From Lentzea albidocapillata (GTDB lineage: Bacteria; Actinomycetota; Actinomycetes; Mycobacteriales; Pseudonocardiaceae), in contig NZ_JOEA01000018.1 in assembly GCF_000719115.1 (NCBI RefSeq), forward strand, positions 62,001 to 126,000: a DNA stretch of 64,000 nt, given 5' to 3'. A program made the position numbers and the translations under genes. The notes beneath the pieces are model-generated. The model was not told the origin of the DNA and searched no databases. It saw only the letters and a program-made list of their open reading frames with translations. Below, piece by piece: positions 8,282-16,574 of this stretch. The number at the start of each line of letters is the position of its first letter. The first letter of the stretch is position 1.

Positions 8282-9304
8282 CTACCGCTGGAACACCGTG
8301 CGAACGGCCACGGTGGCCCACGCGACCACCAGCGCGCCGTACAACACCACGGCCACTCCGGAGAACATCGCCGACGGTACCTGGGCCGCGAGTGCGCTCG
8401 TCCCGGTCACCAGCGTGCCGAGCGGGAACACGAAACTCCACCACGTCAACGCGAACGGCAGCCCGCGCCGCGCGGTCCGCACGGTGACGGCCGCCGCGAG
8501 CGCGACCCACAGCAGGGCAAAGCCCCACGTGATCGTGCCGTACAACACTCCGAACGCGGTCTGGCCCGGCACCACGTGCACGCCCGAGAGCAGGTTCGCC
8601 GCGGTGATCGACTGGCCCAGCGGCCCGAGCACGATCCACAGCGTCGGCACGGTCGAGGCCGCGCCCAGGCCGTGCTGCACCAGCCGCTGCCAGATCTGCG
8701 GCACGATCACCATCGTCGCGAACAGGCTGACGCCGAACAACGCGTAGCAGCCGAGCACCATGGCCTGCCGCGACGACCCTTCCGGCAGGTGCTGCGCCAG
8801 CAGGGCGCCGGAGGCGGCGGACACCATCGGCGGCACCACGGGCATCAGCCACCCGGCGAACGCGCGTTCGCCGCTGCCGATCATCCGCAACGGCACCAGC
8901 ACCGACGTCGCCAGCCCGAGCACCGTGCCGATCGTCCACAGTGTCCAGTCGACGGCGAGTGCCGCGGGCAGCCCGATCCAGTCCTTCCCGAGCAGCAACG
9001 CTCCGGTGCCGACTGTCATCAACGCCATCGGCGGCGCGCCCCAGAACTGGGCCATCACGGGGTCGGCGAGCTGGGCGCGCACCGTCGTCCACGTCCAGCG
9101 CCGCAGGGCGGCGGCCACGAGGAAGGCCAGCAGCGCTGCGTCCAGCGCCCACACGTACGTGGCGGCGGTGTGCAGACCGGGCATCGCGGCACCGGCCGTG
9201 GCGACGATCCCCGTCCCCATCACGGACGCGAAGAGGTTCGGGCCGAAAGGCGCCGCTCGTCGCACCTCTGGGGCACGGTGTGGTCGAGGTGCGAGAGCGG
9301 TCAC
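8282..9304 (-). CDS. TDT family transporter (TehA/SLAC1-like; tellurite, sulfite or C4-dicarboxylate exporter)
   Basis: 340 aa from GTG 9304. About ten membrane segments, beginning at FGPNLFASVMGTGIVATAG (residues 20-38), the usual opening of the TehA/SLAC1/Mae1 (TDT) family. Later segments include the characteristic FW(G)APPMALMTVGTGALLLG. Members export sulfite, malate or other anions through a trimeric pore. It is divergent from a LysR-type gene, a common pairing in which the regulator controls the exporter. The GTG start gives a compact intergenic region; the long open frame upstream of it is a shadow of the LysR gene. Confidence 0.85.
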   Translation of the reverse strand: MTALAPRPHRAPEVRRAAPFGPNLFASVMGTGIVATAGAAMPGLHTAATYVWALDAALLAFLVAAALRRWTWTTVRAQLADPVMAQFWGAPPMALMTVGTGALLLGKDWIGLPAALAVDWTLWTIGTVLGLATSVLVPLRMIGSGERAFAGWLMPVVPPMVSAASGALLAQHLPEGSSRQAMVLGCYALFGVSLFATMVIVPQIWQRLVQHGLGAASTVPTLWIVLGPLGQSITAANLLSGVHVVPGQTAFGVLYGTITWGFALLWVALAAAVTVRTARRGLPFALTWWSFVFPLGTLVTGTSALAAQVPSAMFSGVAVVLYGALVVAWATVAVRTVFQR

Positions 9305-9360
9305 GACATGACAATCGTCGCGCCGGGCCTGCCTCGGTAGACACCAATCGCCGATGTGGA

Positions 9361-9377
9361 CATAGGCTTCCCCTATG
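9361..9377. promoter_or_regulatory. Interrupted palindrome overlapping the LysR start codon
   Basis: CATAGG (9361-9366), 5-nt spacer, CCTATG (9372-9377). The inner ATAGG-N5-CCTAT resembles the T-N11-A style sites of LysR-type regulators. The right arm contains the LysR ATG, so binding would block its own translation start region while also covering the divergent TDT promoter. Confidence 0.5.
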
Positions 9378-10304
9378 CCTCTCCCGCCCAGGGTCTCCGA
9401 CCTGACCAGCTTCGACCTCCTGCTGAGCGTCGCCGAGCTGGGCAGCATCGGCCGGGCGGCCAAGGCGCACGGCATGTCGCAGCCCAGCGCCAGCGAGCGG
9501 CTCAGGACCCTCGAGGCCCGCGTCGGCGTGACGTTGCTGGAACGCACCTCGCGCGGCGCGCGGCTCACCACGGCGGGACAGCTCGTGGCCGGCTGGGCGG
9601 CGCAGGTCATCGTCCGCGCGGCGGACCTCGACGCCGGCATCACCAGCCTGCGCGCGGACCGGCAGAGCCACCTCAGGATCGCCGCGAGCCTCACCGTGGC
9701 CGAGTACCTGCTGCCCGCGTGGCTGATCGCGCTGCGATCCGTCAGCCCGGACACCGCGACCGTGCTGTCGGCAGGCAACTCGGTGCACGTCGCCGAGCAG
9801 GTGCTGGCCGGGAAGGCCGACCTGGGGTTCGTCGAGAGCACCGACGTGCCGGCGGGCCTGGCGAGCCGCGTCGTCGCCACGGACGAGCTCGTCCTCGTCG
9901 TCGCACCCGCCCATCCCTGGGCCAGGCGCCGCCGGGTCGCCGCCGCGAAGGCCGCCGCGACGCCGATGGTCAGCAGGGAGTCCGGTTCGGGCACGCGGCA
10001 GGCCTGGGAGCACGCGCTGGGGCTCGCGGGCATCAACGAGTCCGCGGCGCCGTTGCTGGAGATGTCGTCGACCACGGCGATCAAGGCGGCCGCGATCGGC
10101 GGCATCGGCCCGGCCGTGCTCAGCCTCCACACCGTGGCCACCGACATCGCCGCCCGCACGCTCGTCCGCGTCGAGGTCGGCGAGGTGGACCTGCACCGCG
10201 ACCTGAGGGCGGTCTGGCCGTCCGGCCGGACACCCCGGGGCCCCGCCTCCGACCTGCTGACCATCGCGACGCGTACTCTCACCCACCGTGCCGACCGGCG
10301 GTAG
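9375..10304 (+). CDS. LysR-family transcriptional regulator
   Basis: 309 aa. The N-terminal winged helix-turn-helix (residues 8-65) contains SIGRAAKAHGMSQPSASERL and RLTTAGQLV. The effector-binding domain follows (residues about 90-300), with the typical HVAEQVLAGKADLGFVE and VLVVAPAHPW elements. It lies divergent from the TDT transporter and probably regulates it in response to the transported anion. The last 17 bp overlap the HNH gene. Confidence 0.9.
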   Translation: MPLPPRVSDLTSFDLLLSVAELGSIGRAAKAHGMSQPSASERLRTLEARVGVTLLERTSRGARLTTAGQLVAGWAAQVIVRAADLDAGITSLRADRQSHLRIAASLTVAEYLLPAWLIALRSVSPDTATVLSAGNSVHVAEQVLAGKADLGFVESTDVPAGLASRVVATDELVLVVAPAHPWARRRRVAAAKAAATPMVSRESGSGTRQAWEHALGLAGINESAAPLLEMSSTTAIKAAAIGGIGPAVLSLHTVATDIAARTLVRVEVGEVDLHRDLRAVWPSGRTPRGPASDLLTIATRTLTHRADRR

Positions 10305-10671
10305 CAAACAGGTTCGCGCCGCGCGCAAGCGCAAGAAGCGCATGGCTCGCGTCGTCCACGACCTCACCGACGCGCAGTGGGACGCCCTCAAGACGTCGTG
10401 GGGCGGTTGCGCCTACTGCACGGCTCCGGCCGGTTCGCTGCAGAAGGACTGCGTGCAGGCCATCTCGCGCGGCGGCCGTTACACGCTCGGCAACGTCGTG
10501 CCCGCGTGCGGGTCGTGCAACGCCAGCAAGTGCAACGCCGAGGTGACGGGCTGGCTGCGGCGCAAGAGGCTCGACGAGCGCACGTTCCTGGTGCGCCACT
10601 ACGAGATCTCGAACGAGCTGACCGCCCGCTTCGCCACCCCACCAGACGCCGGCGGCAGTCCAGAGGCGTGA
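10288..10671 (+). CDS. HNH endonuclease family protein
   Basis: 127 aa from GTG 10288, inside the end of the LysR gene. It has a zinc-binding HNH core: CAYC near residue 46, then ISRGGRYTLGNVVPACGSCN (residues about 60-85), giving two CxxC pairs and the conserved Asn. The position usually filled by the first His (D-H-x-x-P) reads Asp-Cys here. I believe this variant also occurs in other actinobacterial members. The N-terminus is strongly basic. It could be a small nuclease of a defence or repair type, or a non-catalytic DNA binder. Confidence 0.75.
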   Translation: MPTGGSKQVRAARKRKKRMARVVHDLTDAQWDALKTSWGGCAYCTAPAGSLQKDCVQAISRGGRYTLGNVVPACGSCNASKCNAEVTGWLRRKRLDERTFLVRHYEISNELTARFATPPDAGGSPEA

Positions 10672-10695
10672 CGGTGCTGGACCCCGCCGTACAGC

Positions 10696-11142
10696 TCAGG
10701 CCGAGTTGCGAACGGCGTTGTAGCCCTTGTAGAGCGCGTCCCACGCCTTCTTGCAGCGGGCGTTGAGCTGCCCGTCCTCGCTCATGCCGCCGGCCGCGAA
10801 CCACGGCTCGCACGGCACGATCTCGCTGAGCTGGCGACGCACCTCGCTGATCGCGGCCTGGCCCGTGGGTGGCAGCTTGGCGGCCTGCTTCTCGACCTCG
10901 TCGATCACCCCCGTCACGTCCGGCATGACGTGGCTGCAGTTGTCGGCCGGGGCGACGGGTTCGCCGCGCAGGCGAGCGGCGCAGTCCGTGAGCAGGACGC
11001 CGATCGCGTCGAGCCGGGGCTGCAGGTCCGGCAGCGGAGAGCCGGTGGCCGAGGTCACAGCCGGGGTGATCGTGGGCAGGGACGAGGTCCCGGCGCTGCA
11101 CCCGAACAGGAGGAAAGCCAGCGCAATGGCGGAGTAGCGCAT
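10696..11142 (-). CDS. Putative secreted lipoprotein
   Basis: 148 aa starting at ATG 11142. A short signal peptide MRYSAIALAFLLFGCSAG carries a lipobox (LLFGC, Cys15), so the mature protein should be lipid-anchored on the outer face of the membrane. The mature part has four further cysteines (DCAARL, NCSHV, PCEPWF, RCKKAW) that may form disulfides. No family recognised. It converges with the HNH gene with 24 bp between stops. Confidence 0.7.
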   Translation of the reverse strand: MRYSAIALAFLLFGCSAGTSSLPTITPAVTSATGSPLPDLQPRLDAIGVLLTDCAARLRGEPVAPADNCSHVMPDVTGVIDEVEKQAAKLPPTGQAAISEVRRQLSEIVPCEPWFAAGGMSEDGQLNARCKKAWDALYKGYNAVRNSA

Positions 11143-11431
11143 GCCGAGCAGCGTAGCGAGACGACAGGGCGGCCAGAGCCGGGGATGCTCTGGCGGCCCT
11201 GCGTTCACCCGATCAGGGTCATGCGCGGAGGCAGGACTTCACGCCGTCCGGGAAGAACGACTTGTGCGGTGGCCGGGGCACGGCCGCCGGTGTTCTGGCC
11301 GGAGTTCGCTGATCCACACTGAAAGTGCTTGCGGCACAATGTTCTTTCATTCCTGAGTGGACGGTTCAGTCCGGTTCCAGGTGAGAGCGCAATCACAGTC
11401 ACCGCGCAGCTCACCCGGTACCGTTGGAGGC
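11143..11431. other. Intergenic region between the lipoprotein gene and selO
   Basis: It holds a strong hairpin at 11165-11201: arms CAGGGCGGCCAGAGC and GCTCTGGCGGCCCTG, 14 of 15 paired, 7-nt loop. Between the hairpin and selO there are short open frames on both strands (for example 11219-11350 minus, 43 codons, whose stop sits 17 nt before the hairpin), none with a convincing ribosome site. The hairpin may terminate an unrecognised short transcript on the minus strand. Confidence 0.4.
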
Positions 11432-12829
11432 GTGAACATCAGCCTGAGCAGCGACTTCGCGGACACGGTGCCGGAGATGGCGGTCTCCTGGGAGGCCGTC
11501 ACCGTCTCCGAACCGGAACTCCTGGCACTCAACGAGCCACTCGCGAAGGAACTCGGCCTCGATTCCGCCTGGCTGCGCACTGAAGGTCTGTCCTTCCTCG
11601 TGAGCGGCAAGGGCGTCGCGCAGGCTTATGCCGGTCACCAGTTCGGCGGCTACTCACCCAGGCTCGGCGATGGCCGCGCGCTTCTTCTCGGCGAACTGAC
11701 CGACACCGAGAGCCGGCTGCGCGACCTCCACCTGAAGGGCTCCGGCCGCACCCCGTTCGCCCGCGGCGGCGACGGGCTGGCCGCGGTCGGCCCGATGCTG
11801 CGGGAGTACGTCGTCAGCGAGGCCATGCATGCCCTGGGCATCCCCACGACCCGTGCGCTGGCCGTCGTCTCCACCGGCCACGTCGTGCAGCGCGAGGAAC
11901 CGCTGGCGGGCGCCGTCCTCGCCAGGGTCGCCGCCTCGCACCTGCGCGTAGGCAGCTTCCAGTACGCCCGCAACACCGGCGACCTGGACCTGTTGCGCCG
12001 CCTCGCCGACCACGCGATCGCCCGCCACCATCCCGGCAGCACCCACCTGGAGCTCTTCTCACACGTGGTCGCCGCCCAGGCGTCCCTCGTCGCACGGTGG
12101 ATGCTCGTCGGCTTCATCCACGGCGTGATGAACACCGACAACATGACGATCTCCGGCGAGACCATCGACTACGGCCCATGCGCGTTCATGGAGGCCTACG
12201 ACCCGACGACGAAGTACAGCTCCATCGACCACCGCGGCCGCTACGCGTTCGGCAACCAGCCGATCATCGCCGAGTGGAACCTCGCCCGCCTCGCCGAAGC
12301 CCTCCTGCCGCTGTTCGCCGACGACGAGGACGAGGCCGTCTCGCTGGCCCTCGCGACGCTGCGGACGTTCGACGCGCACTTCGAGGAGGCCTGGACCGGC
12401 GGCATGCGGGCGAAGCTCGGCGTGTCCGGTGACGTCAAGCCCCTGCTCAAGGACCTGCTCGCGCTGATGCACGAGAACCACGTCGACTTCACGTCCTTCT
12501 TCCACCTGCTCGGCAAGGCGGCCCGCGGTGACGCGGAGCCGGCCCGCTCCCTGTTCCTGGACCTCGCGGCCATCGACGCGTGGCTCGCGCGCTGGCGGGA
12601 GCTCGGACCGGACGGCGCGGCGATGGACCGGGTCAACCCCGTCTACGTGCCGCGCAACCACCTCGTGGAGGAGGCGCTGGCGGCCGGGGCGGACGGGGAC
12701 ATGGGCCCGTTCGACCGATTGCTGAAAGCGGTTACCTCCCCGTTCGGCGAACGGCCCGGCCTGGAATACTTCGCGGCTCCTGCGCCGCAGGACTTCAGTG
12801 CCACCTACCGGACCTACTGCGGGACTTGA
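11432..12829 (+). CDS. selO: Protein adenylyltransferase SelO (YdiU/UPF0061)
   Basis: 465 aa. GTG 11432 is chosen because GGAGG lies at 11426-11430 in front of it; the frame is open further upstream. SelO is a pseudokinase-fold enzyme that transfers AMP to protein hydroxyls and is linked to redox stress. Family motifs are all present: [53 protein letters not shown], and the metal/catalytic segment [20 protein letters not shown]. The length is slightly shorter than the roughly 480-490 aa common in the family. The stop overlaps the trmO start (TGATG), so the two are translationally coupled. Confidence 0.93.
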   Translation: MNISLSSDFADTVPEMAVSWEAVTVSEPELLALNEPLAKELGLDSAWLRTEGLSFLVSGKGVAQAYAGHQFGGYSPRLGDGRALLLGELTDTESRLRDLHLKGSGRTPFARGGDGLAAVGPMLREYVVSEAMHALGIPTTRALAVVSTGHVVQREEPLAGAVLARVAASHLRVGSFQYARNTGDLDLLRRLADHAIARHHPGSTHLELFSHVVAAQASLVARWMLVGFIHGVMNTDNMTISGETIDYGPCAFMEAYDPTTKYSSIDHRGRYAFGNQPIIAEWNLARLAEALLPLFADDEDEAVSLALATLRTFDAHFEEAWTGGMRAKLGVSGDVKPLLKDLLALMHENHVDFTSFFHLLGKAARGDAEPARSLFLDLAAIDAWLARWRELGPDGAAMDRVNPVYVPRNHLVEEALAAGADGDMGPFDRLLKAVTSPFGERPGLEYFAAPAPQDFSATYRTYCGT

Positions 12830-13224
12830 TGAAGCTGCAGCCGATCGGCCACGTCGAATCGCCCCTCACCGACCGCTCCGCCGCGCCCAAGCAGGCGGAC
12901 GAGGGAGCGCCGGAGGCCTTGCTCGTGTTCGCGCCCGAGTACGCACGGGCGATGCGGGAACTGGAAGCGGGCCAGGAGGTCCTGGTCCTCACCTGGCTCG
13001 ACCGCGCCGACAGGTCGGTGCTGGCCGTGCATCCCCGCAGCGACCCGGACCGCCCGGAGGCCGGCGTGTTCTCCACGCGGTCGCCGGACCGGCCGAACCC
13101 CATCGGGCTGCACCACGTCCGGATCACGGCGGTGGACGGCCTCGGGGTGCGGGTGGCGCACCTGGAGGCCATCGACGGCACGCCGATCATCGACGTCAAG
13201 CCGGTCCTGGGCCCGGAACGCTGA
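12829..13224 (+). CDS. trmO: tRNA (t6A37)-N6-methyltransferase TrmO (TsaA/VirR-like)
   Basis: 131 aa single-domain protein. It begins [16 protein letters not shown], the typical opening of the TsaA/TrmO beta-barrel, and contains VFSTRSPDRPNPIGLHHVRI and IDGTPIIDVKPVLG, the SAM-binding and dimer motifs. TrmO methylates N6-threonylcarbamoyladenosine at position 37 of some tRNAs. The ATG at 12829 overlaps the selO stop by one base. It lacks the C-terminal extension of the E. coli protein. Confidence 0.88.
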   Translation: MKLQPIGHVESPLTDRSAAPKQADEGAPEALLVFAPEYARAMRELEAGQEVLVLTWLDRADRSVLAVHPRSDPDRPEAGVFSTRSPDRPNPIGLHHVRITAVDGLGVRVAHLEAIDGTPIIDVKPVLGPER

Positions 13225-13310
13225 CCCAGGTCGTCGCGGAACGGCGACTCGCCGCACGGGTGTCGAGACCGTCCCGGTGGAGGGGTTTGACCGGCGGGTA
13301 CCCCTTGGCC

Positions 13311-13478
13311 ATGAGCCAACCAGTGCCGCCAGCGGAGCCCGTGCCGACCACGCCGGGCCCGGACCAGCCCCGCCCCACCGGACCCGACCAGCCCCAGCCG
13401 CCCGGACCGGACCCCGATCCCCTGCGCCCGCCAGGGCCGGACCCGGATCCGCTGCCGCCGGAACCGAGGCCGCTTTAG
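13311..13478 (+). CDS. Small proline/aspartate-rich protein, 55 aa
   Basis: ATG 13311. Almost every residue is Pro, Asp, Gly, Gln, Arg or Leu, with a PGPDPDPL motif repeated twice near the end. No domain, signal peptide or membrane segment. Such low-complexity frames can arise by chance in high-GC DNA, and the ribosome site is weak. A GGGTAC sequence lies about 10 bp upstream. Confidence 0.3.
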   Translation: MSQPVPPAEPVPTTPGPDQPRPTGPDQPQPPGPDPDPLRPPGPDPDPLPPEPRPL

Positions 13479-13480
13479 AA

Positions 13481-13505
13481 GTTTGAACCGCCAAAAGCCG
13501 GGTAC
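13481..13505 (+). promoter_or_regulatory. SigB/SigF-type promoter for the DUF3040-like gene
   Basis: GTTT at 13481-13484, 15-nt spacer, GGGTAC at 13500-13505. This is the stress sigma factor consensus (GTTT-N14-17-GGGTA) of mycobacteria and streptomycetes. The predicted transcript start is about 35 nt before the ATG at 13546. Confidence 0.6.
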
Positions 13506-13545
13506 AGGCACCTTGCCACTGCCGGACCCCACTCTGGAGCACGCC

Positions 13546-13725
13546 ATGCTCAGTCGAGAGGAACACCAGCGGCTCATCGACATCGAGGACCGCTTCCGGG
13601 TCTCCGACCCGGACCTGGCCCGCGCGCTGAGCGAAGGCCCCCACTCGCAGAGGAACCTGCGTCAGCGCGCGGTCGCCGTGCTGGCCGCGCTGGCGTTCAG
13701 GAAGCGACCGGGATCGGCCGGCTGA
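13546..13725 (+). CDS. DUF3040-like small protein
   Basis: 59 aa from ATG 13546 with GGAG about 7 nt upstream; the frame is open further upstream but without a ribosome site. MLSREEHQRLIDIEDRFRVSDPDL is the DUF3040 pattern (L-S-x-x-E-x-x-x-L-x-x-I-E). The usual C-terminal hydrophobic helix pair is reduced to a short VAVLAALAF stretch, so it is a truncated or minimal member. Function unknown. The SigB-like promoter suggests a stress role. Confidence 0.6.
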   Translation: MLSREEHQRLIDIEDRFRVSDPDLARALSEGPHSQRNLRQRAVAVLAALAFRKRPGSAG

Positions 13726-13749
13726 CGGTCGCGTTCGGCGGGCGCACGC

Positions 13750-14304
13750 TCAGGAGGAAGCCGCCTTCTGCAGCTCCTTGCGCAGCTGCTCCTTGGACAT
13801 GCTCGAAACGCCGTCCAGCCCGAGGTTCTTGGCCTGCAGGAGCAGTTCCTCCCGCGTGGCCTGGCCCGGCATGTCGCCGAGGTGGTCGGCGCGGCTGCGC
13901 GCGAACGCCTCGCCGAGCGCGTAGCGGCGTTCCGCGCTGAGCCGCTTGCGCATGCCCGGCAGGACCGTCTTCTCCTCTTCCTCCACGTGGTGGGTGATGG
14001 AGTCGACGACGTCCTGCAGCGCCTTCTCGTACTGTGGCGAGTCGTATTCGGTGTCGAGGAGCTTCGCGAGCAACCGCTCTGCCTCGGCGTGCTCCTCCTG
14101 GCTGTGCTCGACCTCGTCGTCCCCGCCCGCGGCCTTGGCCGCCGGGTAGACCTCGCCCTCCTCGGCGCGGCTGTGGGCGACGAGCAGGCCGCAGAGCACC
14201 GGGGTGAGCAGCGGCCGTTTCTCCGGGTGGTTCTTCAGCTCGTCGAACAGGCGCTCCACCTCGCGATGGTCCTGCATGATCAGGTCGACGACGTCGTACT
14301 GCAT
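13750..14304 (-). CDS. Hemerythrin-domain protein with C-terminal Rho-N/SAP-like motif
   Basis: 184 aa. Residues 1-140 form a hemerythrin HHE four-helix bundle: DHREVERLFDEL, HSRAEEGEVYP, HSQEEHAEAERLL and HHVEEEEKTVLPGM supply the His/Glu di-iron ligands. The tail (TREELLLQAKNLGLDGVSSMSKEQLRKEL, residues 154-180) is a Rho-N/SAP-like helix-extended-loop-helix, also present in the nearby 14981 gene. Likely role is oxygen, NO or iron sensing or protection under stress. Third gene of the operon starting at 15307. Confidence 0.88.
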   Translation of the reverse strand: MQYDVVDLIMQDHREVERLFDELKNHPEKRPLLTPVLCGLLVAHSRAEEGEVYPAAKAAGGDDEVEHSQEEHAEAERLLAKLLDTEYDSPQYEKALQDVVDSITHHVEEEEKTVLPGMRKRLSAERRYALGEAFARSRADHLGDMPGQATREELLLQAKNLGLDGVSSMSKEQLRKELQKAASS

Positions 14305-14316
14305 GGTGGTTCTCCC

Positions 14317-14979
14317 TCAGTTCGGGTGATTCCTCGGATAGCGCGTGGAGATGGGCGCGAGACCGCGCCGTCCGATCCGGCCGAGCGCTACGCCGAAGCC
14401 GCAGATCACAGCGACGGCGACGATCGCCCCGATGACGATCGACAACGCCAGACCGGCGTTCAGGAGCCCTGCCGCCGCACCGGCGACGACCCCGGCATTG
14501 ATCCCGTTGACGAGGTTCACCAGGCCGGGCACGCCGAGTGCGTTGCCGATCAGCCGTGGCCGCCTGGCCTTGCGCCAGCCGGTCTGACCGCCGTCGACCT
14601 CGACACCGAGGGTGTCGTCGTGCAGCTGACGCACGAACACGTCCCTTGTGGACGGTTCGAGTTCGGCGTAGACGGCCCTGATGCGGTTGATCCCCAGGCC
14701 CGCCTGGAGGTCCTCGATGCTCAGCTCCACCGTGCGGAACAGGGTGGTGAGCCCGATCATGAAGAGCGCGGTGAAGACGACCAGCAGCAACGTGAGCAGC
14801 ACCGTCAGCGTCACCACCTGTGCGACGAACCCGAGGGCGATCATGGACGCGGAGATCGTCGTCAGCAGGTGACCCGCCCGTCCGGTCGCGTCGGTGATCG
14901 TCGCCGTGCGGATCATCTGCAGCGTGTTGTGTTCCATCGTCAGGATCGTCAGCGCCGACGCCTTGTCCACTTCCTGCAC
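14317..14979 (-). CDS. Multi-pass membrane protein of unknown function
   Basis: 220 aa from GTG 14979, one base after the upstream stop. Two hydrophobic segments at about residues 35-80 and two at about 150-200 flank a soluble middle (RAVYAELEPSTRDVFVRQLHDD). Family not recognised. It sits between the DUF7218-like and hemerythrin genes in what looks like a stress operon, 12 bp before the latter. Confidence 0.7.
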   Translation of the reverse strand: MQEVDKASALTILTMEHNTLQMIRTATITDATGRAGHLLTTISASMIALGFVAQVVTLTVLLTLLLVVFTALFMIGLTTLFRTVELSIEDLQAGLGINRIRAVYAELEPSTRDVFVRQLHDDTLGVEVDGGQTGWRKARRPRLIGNALGVPGLVNLVNGINAGVVAGAAAGLLNAGLALSIVIGAIVAVAVICGFGVALGRIGRRGLAPISTRYPRNHPN

Positions 14980-14980
14980 G

Positions 14981-15307
14981 TCAGCGTCCGAGCGCGTCGG
15001 CGAGTTCTTTCTTCGTCATGGTGGAACGACCCTTGACGTTCTTCTTCTTGGCCTCGTTGTAGAGCTGTTCCTTGGTCTGGCCCTTCGGACGGTTCGTGCC
15101 CGACCGCTGGCCGCCGCGCTTCTGCGGTGACATGTCCTTGGTGGACGACCTGCTCGCCGTCTTGGACTCACCGGCCTGGGCGCGGTTCTTGTTCACCGTC
15201 CGCGCCGCGATCTCCTTCGCGCGCTTCGACGAGGCGCCCCGGTCCTCGGCGGAGTCCTTGATGTGCTCGTACTGGCGTTCGCGTTTCGCATTCGATCCCG
15301 CGGGCAT
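14981..15307 (-). CDS. DUF7218-like / plasmid-stabilisation-annotated small basic protein
   Basis: 108 aa from ATG 15307 with AGGAGG about 6 nt upstream; GTG 15308 directly precedes it. Very basic and polar, ending in a Rho-N/SAP-like motif (TKEQLYNEAKKKNVKGRSTMTKKELADAL). Homologues in actinomycetes are often labelled plasmid stabilisation protein without functional proof. The same C-terminal motif ends the hemerythrin protein two genes on. A SigB-like promoter precedes it. Confidence 0.65.
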   Translation of the reverse strand: MPAGSNAKRERQYEHIKDSAEDRGASSKRAKEIAARTVNKNRAQAGESKTASRSSTKDMSPQKRGGQRSGTNRPKGQTKEQLYNEAKKKNVKGRSTMTKKELADALGR

Positions 15308-15338
15308 CACGACCTCCTGACTCGATGCTGGTCCGCGA

Positions 15339-15364
15339 ATACCCCCGGTCAGGACGATTCACAC
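15339..15364 (-). promoter_or_regulatory. SigB/SigF-like promoter of the DUF7218-membrane-hemerythrin operon
   Basis: On the minus strand GTGT (15364-15361), 16-nt spacer, GGGTAT (15344-15339). The -10 matches the stress sigma consensus fully; the -35 differs at one position from GTTT. It lies 32 bp upstream of the start at 15307. Confidence 0.5.
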
Positions 15365-15389
15365 CCGATCGACCGGGTAGCCAGGGTCC

Positions 15390-16574
15390 ATGGCGATCTC
15401 TTCCCGGCTCGACACCGCCCGCGTGTTCACGACAGTGCTGCTGCCCACCCTCGCCAAGGGCGTCATCGTCCGCAGGCCCGGCGTGATGGCGGCCGCCGAG
15501 AAGGTCCAGTCCGACACGAGGGCCATCGACACGATGCGGAGGCTGCGCGACCGCTACGGCCCGGAACCGGTGCGCCTGCGCATCACCGGCCGCAGCGTCG
15601 CGATGCTGGTCGACCCCACCGACGTGGGCAGGCTGCTCGCCGGGTCACCGGAGCCGTTCGCGCTGGCCACGAAGGAGAAGAAGGCCGCCCTGAAACACTT
15701 CCAGCCGCACGGGGTGCTCATCTCGGAAGGGCCGGAACGCGATCGGCTGCGCCGGCTCAACGAACGCGCGCTGCGGCCGGAGAACGTGCCGGCGGAGGCG
15801 ATCGTGCGCGACGAGGCCGACCTGCTCACCCGGCACGTGATGAGCACCGGCGAGCTGACGTGGGAGTCGTTCAACCAGGCGTGGTGGCGCATCGCGCGCA
15901 GGATCGTCCTCGGCAGCGGCGCCCGCGCCGACGACCGGCTCACCGACGACCTGAAGGCGCTGCGCGAGAACGCCAACTGGGCCTTCCTGCACCCGAGGCA
16001 GCGCGGCCTGCGTGAACGCTTCCAGCGTCGGCTCGACGGGCACCTGGCCCGGCGCGAGGAGGGCAGTCTGGCCGCGCAGCCCGGTGACCTGTCCGGTCAG
16101 GTGCCGCACTGGCTGTTCGCGTTCGACGCGGCCGGGATCGTCACGCTGCGCGCACTGGCCATCGGGGCGCGCGGCATGAACGGCATCCTGGAGTCCGCGC
16201 GGTTGTGGCCGACGACGCCGGTGATCCTGCGGGAGAGCACGATCGCCACCCGCTGGCACGGCACGTGGCTGCCGGAGAACACCGAGTTCGTCGTGTTCAC
16301 GCCGTTCTTCCACCGCGACCCGGACAGGCTGCCGTTCGCCGACCGGTACGCCCCCGAACTCTGGGACGGCCCGCGCGACCCGGCGATCGTGCCGTTCAGC
16401 GCCGGGCCCGGTGAGTGCCCCGGCCGTGACCTGGTGCTGACCACCGCCGCGACGATGCTGGACACCCTCTCCGAGCACCTCGCGTTCCCCACGCTGAGTG
16501 CTCCGCTGCCGGGCACGCTGAACCACTTCGGCCTCCGCATACCGGCCGAGCCGACGGGTACTCGCGTCTCATGA
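15390..16574 (+). CDS. Cytochrome P450
   Basis: 394 aa. The haem-ligand loop FSAGPGECPGRDL (residues about 330-342) contains the Cys ligand, the K-helix ExxR is ESARLW (about 258), and the I-helix is FAFDAAGIVTLRAL, which lacks the usual acid-Thr pair and may alter oxygen activation. No signal peptide. First gene of a coupled P450-SDR-flavodoxin-like operon, which suggests oxidation of one small molecule. GGGTAG lies just upstream, but the -35 is unclear. The substrate cannot be inferred. Confidence 0.92.
   Translation: MAISSRLDTARVFTTVLLPTLAKGVIVRRPGVMAAAEKVQSDTRAIDTMRRLRDRYGPEPVRLRITGRSVAMLVDPTDVGRLLAGSPEPFALATKEKKAALKHFQPHGVLISEGPERDRLRRLNERALRPENVPAEAIVRDEADLLTRHVMSTGELTWESFNQAWWRIARRIVLGSGARADDRLTDDLKALRENANWAFLHPRQRGLRERFQRRLDGHLARREEGSLAAQPGDLSGQVPHWLFAFDAAGIVTLRALAIGARGMNGILESARLWPTTPVILRESTIATRWHGTWLPENTEFVVFTPFFHRDPDRLPFADRYAPELWDGPRDPAIVPFSAGPGECPGRDLVLTTAATMLDTLSEHLAFPTLSAPLPGTLNHFGLRIPAEPTGTRVS

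Noticed and set aside
11219..11350. 43-codon minus-strand frame upstream of the 11165 hairpin
   Set aside because: The hairpin position is suggestive, but the first half has poor third-position GC and the ribosome site is too close to the ATG; not supported enough to call a gene.
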